Shown in pieces: positions 34,332 to 44,568 of a DNA stretch of 64,000 nt; positions within the stretch are counted from its first letter, which is position 1, and every line of letters begins with the position of its first letter. This DNA is from JAXMCK01 sp046349395 (GTDB lineage: Bacteria > Pseudomonadota > Alphaproteobacteria > Geminicoccales > Geminicoccaceae). Under the pieces are notes generated by a model. That model was not told the origin of the DNA and did no database searches. It saw nothing but the letters and a program-made list of their open reading frames with translations. The DNA is taken from assembly GCA_046349395.1 (NCBI GenBank), contig JAXMCK010000003.1:868001-932000 (forward strand). The letters run 5' to 3'. Made by a program: the position numbers and the translations under genes.

Positions 34332-35747
34332 ATGCGACGGAATCGCAATGCGAAGATCGTCGCGACGCTGGGACCGTCGAGCTCGACGCGGGAACGCATC
34401 ACGCAGCTGTCCGAGGCTGGTGCCGACGTGTTCCGCTTCAACTTCAGCCACGGCACGCACGAGGATCACGCCGCCCGGTTCCAGCTCGTTCGCGAGGTCG
34501 AGGCCGAGCGCAGCCGCCCCATCGGCACCATCATGGACCTGCAGGGCCCGAAGCTGAGGGTCGGTCGGTTCATGGACGGCCGGGTCCTGCTGGAGCGGGG
34601 GCAGCCTTTCCGGCTCGATCTCGACGACAAGGTGGGCGATGGCTCGCGGGTGCGACTGCCGCATCCTGAGATCCTGACCGTCCTGAAACCCGGACACGAT
34701 CTGCTGCTCGACGACGGCCGCATCCGCTTGCGGATAGAGCGCTGCGGCGCCGATTTCGCGGAAACGACCGTGGTCATCGGCGGCGAGCTGACCGACCGCA
34801 AAGGGGTGAACGTCCCCAACGCCATCCTCCCCATCTCGGCGATGACCGAGAAGGACCGGGCCGATCTGGCCTTCGGCATCGAGCTGGGCTTCGACTGGGT
34901 GGCCCTGTCGTTCGTGCAGCGGCCCGAGGACGTCGCGGAGGCGCGAAAGCTGATCGCCGGGCGGGCGTCGGTCATGTCCAAGATCGAGAAGCCGACGGCG
35001 ATCGAGCGCCTCGACGAGATCATCGAGCTGTCGGACGCGATCATGGTGGCGCGGGGCGATCTCGGCGTGGAGTTGCCGCCGGAACAGGTGCCCGGCCTGC
35101 AGAAACGGATCGTCCGCAAGGCCCGGGACGCCGGCAAGCCGGTCGTCGTCGCCACACAGATGCTCGAGAGCATGATCCATAGTCCGGCCCCGACCCGGGC
35201 AGAAGCCTCCGACGTCGCCACTGCCGTCTACGATGGTGCCGACGCCGTGATGCTTTCGGCCGAAAGTGCAGCGGGAGAGTTTCCGGTCGAGGCCGTCGCA
35301 ATGATGGACAGCATCGTCGCGACCGTGGAGCAGGACGACCTCTACCGCTCCTATCTCGAGGCCTTCCAGGCCCGGGCGGAGCGCACCTCCGCGGACGCTA
35401 TCACCCTGGCCGCCGCCCAGGTCGCGCACACGATGCACTCGGCGGCGATCGTGACCTACACCACCTCGGGTGCCACGGCACTGCGTGCTTCGCGCGAGAG
35501 ACCGGACCGGCCGATTCTGGGCCTGATCACGCGCATGGTGACGGCCCGCAAGCTGGCGCTCGCCTGGGGTGTGCATCCGGTCTTCACCACCGATGCCCAA
35601 GATTTGGACGAGATGGTGGGCAAAGCGCGCCATCAGGCACGCGCCGAAGGCTTCGCCAACCCGGGCGAGAGCATCGTGGTCACCGCAGGCCTGCCGTTCG
35701 GCACGCCCGGAGCCACCAATTTGCTGCGGATCGCCTGGGTAACCTGA
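34332..35747 (+). CDS. pyk: pyruvate kinase
   Basis: This 471-residue enzyme converts PEP and ADP to pyruvate and ATP. It has KIVATLGPSS, VFRFNFSHGTHEDH, IMDLQGPKLRVG, the active-site lysine region SVMSKIEKPTAIERLDEI, IMVARGDLGVE and AVMLSAESAAGEFPVEAV. The C-terminal allosteric domain starts near residue 350. Two ATGs are in frame at 34326 and 34332. GGAG at 34322-34325 abuts the first but stands six bases from the second, so 34332 is preferred. It precedes amt by about 200 bases. Confidence 0.95.
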   Translation: MRRNRNAKIVATLGPSSSTRERITQLSEAGADVFRFNFSHGTHEDHAARFQLVREVEAERSRPIGTIMDLQGPKLRVGRFMDGRVLLERGQPFRLDLDDKVGDGSRVRLPHPEILTVLKPGHDLLLDDGRIRLRIERCGADFAETTVVIGGELTDRKGVNVPNAILPISAMTEKDRADLAFGIELGFDWVALSFVQRPEDVAEARKLIAGRASVMSKIEKPTAIERLDEIIELSDAIMVARGDLGVELPPEQVPGLQKRIVRKARDAGKPVVVATQMLESMIHSPAPTRAEASDVATAVYDGADAVMLSAESAAGEFPVEAVAMMDSIVATVEQDDLYRSYLEAFQARAERTSADAITLAAAQVAHTMHSAAIVTYTTSGATALRASRERPDRPILGLITRMVTARKLALAWGVHPVFTTDAQDLDEMVGKARHQARAEGFANPGESIVVTAGLPFGTPGATNLLRIAWVT

Positions 35748-35783
35748 CGCCGACCTGCGGCGGCCCGCCGCCCCGGTCGGCGC

Positions 35784-35799
35784 TGGCACCAAGTTTGCG
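35784..35799 (+). promoter_or_regulatory. sigma-54 (-24/-12) promoter upstream of amt
   Basis: TGGCACCAAGTTTGCG matches the RpoN consensus TGGCACG-N4-TTGCW at all but positions 7 and 16. The invariant GG (35785-35786) and GC (35797-35798) have the required 10-base gap. Transcription would start near 35810, leaving a leader of about 135 bases to amt. Nitrogen-controlled amt genes are classic NtrC/RpoN targets, so this fits. I could not pick out a convincing NtrC site. Confidence 0.7.
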
Positions 35800-35944
35800 T
35801 AAATTTTAGCCAACCCCGTCCGTAGCCGGCGGTCGCGATGCGATTCACCGGGACGGCAGCGGCTTTCTGCTCAAGGAATAGGCAGCTGCCTGCCTTCAGC
35901 ATCTGCCGCATGGGTCGGACCGGCTCCCAGCAGCGGGAACACAC

Positions 35945-37315
35945 ATGCGAAAGTCGTTTCTCGATCGGGCCCTCTGGGCATTGCTCCTAAGCTTCGCGCC
36001 GCTGACCGCCTACGCGCAGGATCAGGCGGCGGGAGCCGCGGTGGCCGTTGCCGAGGTACCTGCCCTCGATGCGGGCAACACCTCGTGGATGATCACGGCG
36101 ACCTGCCTCGTTCTGATGATGGCGATCCCCGGCCTCGCCCTCTTCTACGGCGGCATGGTCCGCAAGAAGAACGTACTGTCCGTGCTGATGCAGGTGTTCG
36201 CCACCACCTGCCTCATCTCGATCGTCTGGATGGTGATCGGCTACACGCTGGCCTTCACCGACGGCACGGCCTGGCTCGGCGGCATGGACCGCTTCTTCCT
36301 GAACGGCCTCGGCATCGACAACCGGGTGCTCGACCTGCAGACGGTGACCGCGGGCGCGCCCTGGTTCTCGGCGGTGATACCCGAATCCGTCTTCATGATG
36401 TTCCAGATGACCTTCGCCGCGATCACGCCGGCGCTGATCGTCGGCGCCTTCGTCGACCGGATGAAGTTCTCCACCATGCTCGTCTTCATGGTGCTCTGGT
36501 CGATCGTGGTCTACGCGCCGATCGCGCACTGGGTGTGGTCGCCCAACGGCTTCCTGTTCGGTGAGGGCGTACTCGACTTCGCCGGCGGCACCGTGGTGCA
36601 CATCAATGCCGGCGTGGCCGGCCTCGTCGCCTGCCTGCTCCTGGGCAAGCGCATCGGCTTCGGCGCCGAGCACATGGCCCCGCACAACCTCGTCCTGACG
36701 CTGATCGGCGGCTCGCTGCTGTGGGTCGGCTGGTTCGGCTTCAACGCCGGCTCGCAGATCGCGGCCGACGGGCGTGCCGGCATGGCGATGGCCGTCACCC
36801 ACATCGCGGCGGCCGCCGCGGCCATCAGCTGGATGCTCGTCGAGTGGATCGCCAAGGGTAAGCCCTCGGTACTGGGTATCGTGTCGGGTGCCGTCGCCGG
36901 CCTCGTCGCGATCACGCCGGCGTCCGGCTACGTCCTTCCCAACGGTGCCCTGGTGATCGGCCTCGCCGCAGGCATCATCTGCTACTGGGGTGCGACTGGC
37001 CTGAAGCACATGATCGGCTACGACGACAGCCTGGACGTCTTCGGCGTGCACGGTGTCGGCGGCATCGCCGGCGCGCTGCTGACCGGGGTGTTCGCGACCT
37101 CCGCGGTCGGCGGCGACGCCGTGAAGGGCCTGATCGACGGCAATGCCGCCCAGATCTGGATTCAGGCTAAGGGCATCCTCTGGACCGCCGGCTGGTGCGC
37201 CATCGCCACCTTCGTGATCCTGAAGGTGCTCGATCTGGTGATGGGCCTGCGAGTGGATCGCGACGCCGAGCGCGAGGGCCTCGATCTGGCGCTGCACGGC
37301 GAAAGCGTCGCCTGA
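35945..37315 (+). CDS. amt: ammonium transporter
   Basis: This 456-residue Amt/MEP/Rh channel has an N-terminal signal peptide (RALWALLLSFAPLTAYAQ) followed by the 11-helix core. Motifs are FYGGMVRKKNVLSVLMQ, FQMTFAAITPALIVGAFVDRMKF, DFAGGTVVHINAGVAGLV with the first pore histidine, WFGFNAGS, and DSLDVFGVHGVGG with the second. It imports ammonium when it is scarce. No glnK gene is adjacent, which is unusual. A sigma-54 promoter precedes it and a strong hairpin terminator follows. Confidence 0.95.
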   Translation: MRKSFLDRALWALLLSFAPLTAYAQDQAAGAAVAVAEVPALDAGNTSWMITATCLVLMMAIPGLALFYGGMVRKKNVLSVLMQVFATTCLISIVWMVIGYTLAFTDGTAWLGGMDRFFLNGLGIDNRVLDLQTVTAGAPWFSAVIPESVFMMFQMTFAAITPALIVGAFVDRMKFSTMLVFMVLWSIVVYAPIAHWVWSPNGFLFGEGVLDFAGGTVVHINAGVAGLVACLLLGKRIGFGAEHMAPHNLVLTLIGGSLLWVGWFGFNAGSQIAADGRAGMAMAVTHIAAAAAAISWMLVEWIAKGKPSVLGIVSGAVAGLVAITPASGYVLPNGALVIGLAAGIICYWGATGLKHMIGYDDSLDVFGVHGVGGIAGALLTGVFATSAVGGDAVKGLIDGNAAQIWIQAKGILWTAGWCAIATFVILKVLDLVMGLRVDRDAEREGLDLALHGESVA

Positions 37316-37336
37316 CCGAACAGGCTTTTCGATCGG

Positions 37337-37366
37337 AGGGCACGTCCCGGCAGCGGGACGTGCCCT
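37337..37366. terminator. bidirectional hairpin terminator between convergent amt and ubiH-type genes
   Basis: A perfect 13-bp stem (AGGGCACGTCCCG / CGGGACGTGCCCT) with the 4-base loop GCAG lies 21 bases after amt and six bases after the stop of the opposite gene. The rightward side continues TCTGCTTT. It should stop transcription from both genes. Confidence 0.8.
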
Positions 37367-37372
37367 TCTGCT

Positions 37373-38620
37373 TTACAGGGCCTCGCCGCGCATCGTCCGC
37401 GGCAGGTCGCCGACGAGTCCCATGGCGTGCCGCATGAAGAAGCGCTTGGCCGGCGCGATCCGCTCGACGACCGCCAGTCCCGCCTCGCGGGCCAGCCGCA
37501 GCGGAAAGATATCGTTGGCGAAGAGGCGGTTGATCCCGTCGGTGATGGCGACGAGCGCCAGGCTGTCGAAGCGTCGCCAGCCGGCATAGCGCTCCAGTGC
37601 TGCTGGATCGCCCGGATCGAGGCCGAGGCGCAGGCGGTCGACGACGATCTCGGCCACCGCCGCCACGTCGCGCAACGCCAGGTTCCAGCCCTGCCCCGAA
37701 ATGGGATGGATGCCGCGGGCGGCATCGCCGACGAGCACGAGCCGGGTGTCGACGTAGCGGTCGGCCCAGACCAGGATGAGAGGGTAGCTCCACCGGTCGC
37801 CGAGCAGTTCGATCTCGCCGAGGTCGGCGCCGAACCGGTCGGCGATCTCGCCCGTGAACGCCGTGTCGCCGAGCTTGGTGACCTCCTTGGCCATGTCGTT
37901 CCGCAGCGCCCACACGATCGAGCACCGGTTGCCCGTCATCGGCAGGCGGGCGAACGGCCCATCCGGAAAGAAGCGCTCGATCGCGAGGCCACGATGCGGC
38001 CGCTCGTGGCCGATCGTGCAGACGATGCCGGTCTGCTCGTAGACCCAGCGCTGCGAGGTGATGCCTAGCGAGTCGCGCGTGGGCGAAAAGCGGCCTTCGC
38101 AGACCGCCACCAGCGGTGCCCGGGCGCAAAAGCCATTGGTCAGCGTGACGGTGGCACCCAGCGTCTCGCGCGTCATCTCGGCCACCTTCACAGGTGCTTC
38201 GAGCCGCACATTGGGCAGGGTGGCGACCCGGGCGAGAAGGGCCTCTCGGATCGCGCGGTTCTCCACGATCCAGCCCAGCGGTTCCTCGCCGACCTCGCGA
38301 TGGTCGTAATGCACCTCGATGGTCGAGAAGGCTTCGGCGACCAGGATGTCGCGAATGGGCTCGGCGGCGGCGGTCATGCCCTCCCACACACCGATCCCGT
38401 CGAGGAGGCGCTTGGAGCCCAGCGCCACGGCAGTGGAGCGGCCATCGTAGGGAGCGCTCGTCAGAGTCGTGAGAGGTGACTGCTCGACGACCAGCACGTC
38501 GAAGCCGGCCGTTCCCACCGCTGTCGCCAGGGCAAGGCCGGTCAGGCCGCCGCCGATGACGACGAGGTCGAAGCGGTGAGGCGCCGCCGCCGATCGGGTG
38601 CCGCCATTCTTGTTCGACAT
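37373..38620 (-). CDS. UbiH/UbiF/COQ6-family FAD-dependent hydroxylase
   Basis: This 415-residue flavoprotein monooxygenase is of the kind that hydroxylates the ubiquinone ring. Motifs are the FAD-binding VVIGGGLTGLALATAVGTAGFDVLVVEQ (split here by description), the DG-type motif region VAVCEGRFSPTRDSLGI, and the GD motif LVLVGDAARGIHPISGQGWNLALRDVA. Which ring position it acts on cannot be told. The ATG at 38620 follows an AAAGGA ribosome site; a TTG eight codons earlier is less likely. Its upstream region also holds the candidate sRNA on the other strand. Confidence 0.9.
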   Translation of the reverse strand: MSNKNGGTRSAAAPHRFDLVVIGGGLTGLALATAVGTAGFDVLVVEQSPLTTLTSAPYDGRSTAVALGSKRLLDGIGVWEGMTAAAEPIRDILVAEAFSTIEVHYDHREVGEEPLGWIVENRAIREALLARVATLPNVRLEAPVKVAEMTRETLGATVTLTNGFCARAPLVAVCEGRFSPTRDSLGITSQRWVYEQTGIVCTIGHERPHRGLAIERFFPDGPFARLPMTGNRCSIVWALRNDMAKEVTKLGDTAFTGEIADRFGADLGEIELLGDRWSYPLILVWADRYVDTRLVLVGDAARGIHPISGQGWNLALRDVAAVAEIVVDRLRLGLDPGDPAALERYAGWRRFDSLALVAITDGINRLFANDIFPLRLAREAGLAVVERIAPAKRFFMRHAMGLVGDLPRTMRGEAL

Positions 38621-38725
38621 TTCCTTTGCCCAGCTACTGCTCAATGGCGCTTACCCCTTAGGCACAGCGACGGGAATGATGAAGATCCGGGCCGCCGCGC
38701 CGCAGATTTGCCGGCTGCGGCGAAC

Positions 38726-38741
38726 TGGCACGTCCATTGCG
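38726..38741 (+). promoter_or_regulatory. strong sigma-54 (-24/-12) promoter in a gene-free region
   Basis: TGGCACGTCCATTGCG matches the RpoN consensus TGGCACG-N4-TTGCW at every fixed position except the last. The GG (38727-38728) and GC (38739-38740) are separated by exactly ten bases. Transcription would begin near 38752. An 8-bp inverted repeat (CGCCGCAG at 38698-38705, CTGCGGCG at 38715-38722) lies immediately upstream and might affect promoter access. No gene starts between this promoter and the terminator at 38908-38943. Confidence 0.7.
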
Positions 38742-38751
38742 ATGCCCTGCT

Positions 38752-38943
38752 CGGTCACGGATCCTGCGTTGTGACTTGTACGTGCGGACGCCGACGCCGG
38801 GTGCATAGGCACCTCGACGAGGCGACCGCGGAGGGGTGCAGAGCACCTCTCGACGATGTCTTTGGCCCGAGAGCCCGTGTCGTCGCTGGTCGGCGGCACC
38901 GGCAACCTGAGCCCGGGGTGAGAACCTCGGGCTCATTTTTTTT
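38752..38943 (+). ncRNA. candidate sigma-54-dependent small RNA of about 190 nt
   Basis: The interval is bounded by a near-consensus -24/-12 promoter and a strong intrinsic terminator, and has no credible ribosome site or open frame. Predicted hairpins, from 5' to 3', are GTCAC / GTGAC (38754-38758 with 38771-38775), GGTGC / GCACC (near 38800-38813), and GAGGGGTGC / GCACCTCTC (38831-38839 with 38843-38851, one G-U pair). The terminator stem comes last. The second and third hairpins lie in an imperfect direct repeat of about 22 bases ending CGACGA. No Rfam family is recognised by eye; 6S, tmRNA, SRP and RNase P signatures are absent. Transcript ends are predictions. Confidence 0.55.
38908..38943 (+). 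terminator. strong rho-independent terminator with a run of eight T
   Basis: A 12-bp stem (TGAGCCCGGGGT with ACCTCGGGCTCA, one G-U pair) has the 4-base loop GAGA and is followed directly by eight T at 38936-38943. This is among the clearest intrinsic terminators in the window. No protein gene ends upstream of it on this strand for more than 1.5 kb, which supports a separate short transcript. Confidence 0.9.
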
Positions 38944-39155
38944 GCGTCTTGCGCCAGTCGTGCCGAGGGCGCCGAACGCGCTCGTCTTCTGAACTCGGGA
39001 TTGAAACTTTCCAGCCGCAGCTTGGCCTGCAAATAGAAGTAACGGCGAATCGACATATCAGGATGCATTTAGCGAGCTATTAATCTTGTTGTGTCCAGCA
39101 CTTTGCCAGAGATGCACGTGGGGTCGTGTGGTTGAAGGTGGCAAGGTAGCTGTCG
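38944..39155 (+). other. gene-free spacer after the terminator, probable promoter region of the VPLPA-CTERM gene
   Basis: This 212-bp stretch holds no open frame of note. It is more AT-rich than the surroundings, with TATTAAT near 39079 as a possible -10. AAGG at 39149-39152 is a likely ribosome site for the following gene. No -24/-12 element with correct spacing was found here. Confidence 0.4.
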
Positions 39156-39908
39156 ATGATACGTCTGATGTCCCGCGTGCGGGCGAGCGTAAGCGGCGTA
39201 CTACTGGCCGGATTGGCCGTTGTGCTCCTGTCCGCTTTCGCGTCCGCTGCTCAGGCGGCGATCGCGCGGTACGACTCGGACCCGGCCTTCGAGGCCGCCG
39301 TCACTTTCACCAAGCAGATCGGCGCTGCCGTCCGTCGCGGTAACGGGAAGCTCGGCGGCGACTTCTGGGAGGACGCCATCGTCGACGGTGCCGACGTCGC
39401 CCTCAGCGCCGGACATTACGTGTGGGCACCCGGCGCCAACAATCACAGCTTTGCCTTCAAGCTCGGCGCCACGGGTGCCGCCGACCTGAAGCTAGGCCTG
39501 CCGGGATCGCCGCACCTGCAGGCCACAGGGCCGGCCGCCCGGAAGTTCGACACGCTGATCCTGCGCGCTCAGCAGGAGGGTCCGCTGGGGCGGGCCAATC
39601 TCGGTAATCTCAAGGTCCGCTTCGCCAACGGCGACGTGGTGAATCTCGGCAGTCTCGCCGGTGACAGCGACGGCCAGTGGCTCATGCTGCAGGACAGCCG
39701 TCTCACCGAGGGCTTCAAGGTCACCGGCTTCGCGAACTTCACGCCCGGAACGTGGGCCAACGGCTCCCGCGCTTTCTACAACATCAAGGTCGGCGTCTCG
39801 ACCGTGACCCAGACGCCGCTGCCAGCGGCCCTACCGCTACTCGCCGGTGCCCTGGGCGGGCTTGGCCTTGTCGGGGCGCGCCGACGCCGGACGGCAAACC
39901 GCCGCTGA
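39156..39908 (+). CDS. VPLPA-CTERM sorting-domain secreted protein
   Basis: This 250-residue protein has an N-terminal signal peptide (up to about residue 35, ASAAQA) and a C-terminal tripartite sorting signal. That signal is TPLPAALPLLAGALGGLGL followed by the basic tail ARRRRTANRR. This is the VPLPA-CTERM form of PEP-CTERM recognised by an exosortase in alphaproteobacteria, leading to cleavage and surface or matrix delivery. The central part is strand-rich with Gly, Asn and Asp, and its function is unknown. The ATG at 39156 follows AAGG by nine bases; a second ATG is at 39171. No exosortase gene is in the window. Confidence 0.82.
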   Translation: MIRLMSRVRASVSGVLLAGLAVVLLSAFASAAQAAIARYDSDPAFEAAVTFTKQIGAAVRRGNGKLGGDFWEDAIVDGADVALSAGHYVWAPGANNHSFAFKLGATGAADLKLGLPGSPHLQATGPAARKFDTLILRAQQEGPLGRANLGNLKVRFANGDVVNLGSLAGDSDGQWLMLQDSRLTEGFKVTGFANFTPGTWANGSRAFYNIKVGVSTVTQTPLPAALPLLAGALGGLGLVGARRRRTANRR

Positions 39909-39909
39909 C

Positions 39910-42777
<2,868 letters not shown>

Positions 42778-42790
42778 GGAGAATCTCCGC

Positions 42791-43165
42791 TCAGGACTGG
42801 CTTTCGACGAAGCTCGCGTAGTCGGCCTCGCTCATGAGGGCATCGAGCTGCGAGGGATCGGAGAGGCGGATCTTGTAGAACCAGCCCTTGCCCTCGGCGT
42901 CCTCGTTGGCGAGGCCCGGCGAGGCCTCGAGCTCGGCGTTGCGCTCCACCACGTGTCCAGACACGGGCGCGTAGATCTCGTTCGCCGACTTCACGCTCTC
43001 GACGACGCCGGACTCGTCGCCTTGGGCGAGGTCACGGCCGACTTCGGGCAACTCGACGAACACGACGTCACCCAGCTGCTCCTGGGCGTGGCGGCTGATG
43101 CCGATTACGCCGATGTCGCCTTCGACGCGGATCCACTCGTGGTCCTTGGTGTAGCGCAGGGTCAT
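42791..43165 (-). CDS. gcvH: glycine cleavage system H protein
   Basis: This 124-residue lipoyl carrier has the lipoylated lysine in GVVESVKSANEIYAPVSG (about residue 60). The family start MTLRYTKDHEWIR is present. It shuttles the aminomethyl group between the P, T and L proteins. It lies nine bases after gcvT and 13 before gcvP, under riboswitch control with them. Confidence 0.97.
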   Translation of the reverse strand: MTLRYTKDHEWIRVEGDIGVIGISRHAQEQLGDVVFVELPEVGRDLAQGDESGVVESVKSANEIYAPVSGHVVERNAELEASPGLANEDAEGKGWFYKIRLSDPSQLDALMSEADYASFVESQS

Positions 43166-43174
43166 GGCCGTCCT

Positions 43175-44272
43175 TCAGCGGTGGTAGCGGTGCGGCACGA
43201 AGGGAAGGGAGACGATACGGGCAGGCAGCGGCTTGCCGCGGACGAGGAGCTGGACCTCGGTGTCGGGCTCGGCGGCGGCAGCGGCGACGTAGCCCATGGC
43301 GACCGGACCATCGACCGTGGGCCCGAAGCCGCCGCTGGTCACGGTGCCGATCGGCCTGCCGCTCGTGTCCTGGATCTCGGTACCTTCGCGCGCCGGTGCG
43401 CGGCCGGTCGGGCGCAGGCCGACCAGCTGGCGCGGGGCGCCGCCGGCCAGCTGGTCCAGGATGATGCCGGCACCCGGAAAACCACCCTCGGCGCGGCGGC
43501 GCCTGCCGATCGACCAGGCGATGCCGGCCTCGATGGGGGTCGTGGTACGGTCGATGTCGTGGCCGTAGAGGCAGAGCCCCGCTTCCAGGCGGAGCGAGTC
43601 GCGAGCGCCCAAACCGGCCGGCAGGACCTCCGGGGCGGCGAGGAGCCGCCGTGCCAGGTCGACCGCCGCTTCGGCCGGGACCGAGACTTCGAAGCCGTCC
43701 TCGCCGGTGTAGCCGAGGCGCGAGACCCGGGCCGGGATGCCATCGACCGGGAGCTCTGCGGTACCCATGAAGGGCAGAAACTCGCAGTTGGGGCAGATCC
43801 GGGAAAGCACCGTGACCGCGGCGGGCCCCTGCAGGGCGAGGAGGGCGCGGTCGAACAGCGGCGTCACCTTGGCGTCGGCCGGCAGGTGGCGCTGCAGGTG
43901 TGCGAGGTCGCCTTCGCGGCCGCCAGCATTGACGACGACGAAAAGGTGGTCGCCCGCCTGGCTGACGATCAGGTCGTCGATGATGCCGCCGTCCTCGAGG
44001 GTGAGGACCGTGTAGCGCGCACGGTCCAGTGCGAGCGAACGAAGGTCCGCCGGGACGAGCCATTCCAGGGCACCGGCCGGATCGGTGCCGTCGATGCGGA
44101 GCTGGCCCATGTGCGAGACGTCGAAGAGGGCGGCAGCCGTCCGGCACTGCCGGTGCTCCGCAATGATGCCGGTCGGATACTGGACGGGCATTGCCCAGCC
44201 GGCGAAGTCGACGATGCGGGCACCGAGCTCTCGGTGCAGGTCGTAGAGCGGCGTCCGGCGGGGCTCGGTCAC
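43175..44272 (-). CDS. gcvT: glycine cleavage system T protein (aminomethyltransferase)
   Basis: This 365-residue enzyme releases ammonia and forms methylene-tetrahydrofolate. Motifs are LHRELGARIVDFAGWAMPVQY, LFDVSHMGQL, SRLGYTGEDGFEVSVP and ARDSLRLEAGLCLYGHD. The start is chosen as GTG 44272, which has GGAG seven bases upstream; a GTG at 44308 would extend the protein by 12 residues and would lie inside the riboswitch expression platform. It is first in the operon. Confidence 0.94.
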   Translation of the reverse strand: MTEPRRTPLYDLHRELGARIVDFAGWAMPVQYPTGIIAEHRQCRTAAALFDVSHMGQLRIDGTDPAGALEWLVPADLRSLALDRARYTVLTLEDGGIIDDLIVSQAGDHLFVVVNAGGREGDLAHLQRHLPADAKVTPLFDRALLALQGPAAVTVLSRICPNCEFLPFMGTAELPVDGIPARVSRLGYTGEDGFEVSVPAEAAVDLARRLLAAPEVLPAGLGARDSLRLEAGLCLYGHDIDRTTTPIEAGIAWSIGRRRRAEGGFPGAGIILDQLAGGAPRQLVGLRPTGRAPAREGTEIQDTSGRPIGTVTSGGFGPTVDGPVAMGYVAAAAAEPDTEVQLLVRGKPLPARIVSLPFVPHRYHR

Positions 44273-44277
44273 GAACC

Positions 44278-44318
44278 GGCTCCATCTGGCGGCATGGGAC
44301 GATCCCACACCCGGAGCC
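44278..44318 (-). promoter_or_regulatory. possible ribosome-site-sequestering hairpin of the glycine riboswitch
   Basis: On the minus strand the GGAGCC at 44283-44278 contains the GGAG of the gcvT start. It is complementary to GGCTCC at 44318-44313, just after the second aptamer. A small hairpin TGGGA / TCCCA (44307-44303 with 44299-44295) lies between them. Forming the outer stem would hide the ribosome site. No terminator is seen, so translational control is the likelier mode. Confidence 0.45.
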
Positions 44319-44320
44319 CC

Positions 44321-44516
44321 CTCTGTTCGGAACCTGAGAGTTTCCGGCCGGCGGCACTCGAGCCGACGACCGTCCCCTTCGGTGGGGCGCTGCCACGCCC
44401 GCTCTCCAGAGTGCCGGCTCCTGCACGGTCCTTCTGCCTGAGAGTTTCCGGGGCGGTTGCTCCTTCGGCGCCGCGCGAACCGACTATCGTCGGCCGCGCG
44501 GTCTCTCCCGTGCAGG
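44321..44516 (-). promoter_or_regulatory. tandem glycine riboswitch upstream of gcvT
   Basis: Two aptamers lie head to tail on the minus strand. Aptamer 1 spans 44516-44420 with P1 CCTGCACGG / CCGTGCAGG. Aptamer 2 spans 44411-44321 with P1 CAGAG / CTCTG. Each has GAGAG near its 5' side and the conserved GGAAACTCTCAGG near its 3' side (44449-44437 and 44345-44333). The linker is eight bases. Position before a glycine cleavage operon fits the usual on-switch role. Confidence 0.93.
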
Positions 44517-44568
44517 ATCGATCGGCAGTTGGACGCTACCTTGCGGACGCGTCCGCTTCAAGCGCCGC

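Noticed and set aside
38752..38943. Identification of the structured region as 6S, tmRNA, SRP or RNase P RNA
   Set aside because: None of the conserved core sequences of these RNAs could be found, and the gene neighbours are not the usual ones.
38576..38992. 138-residue plus-strand frame across the candidate sRNA
   Set aside because: It starts inside the ubiH-type gene, upstream of the sigma-54 promoter, has Arg-rich shadow composition, and runs through the terminator hairpin. It has no ribosome site.
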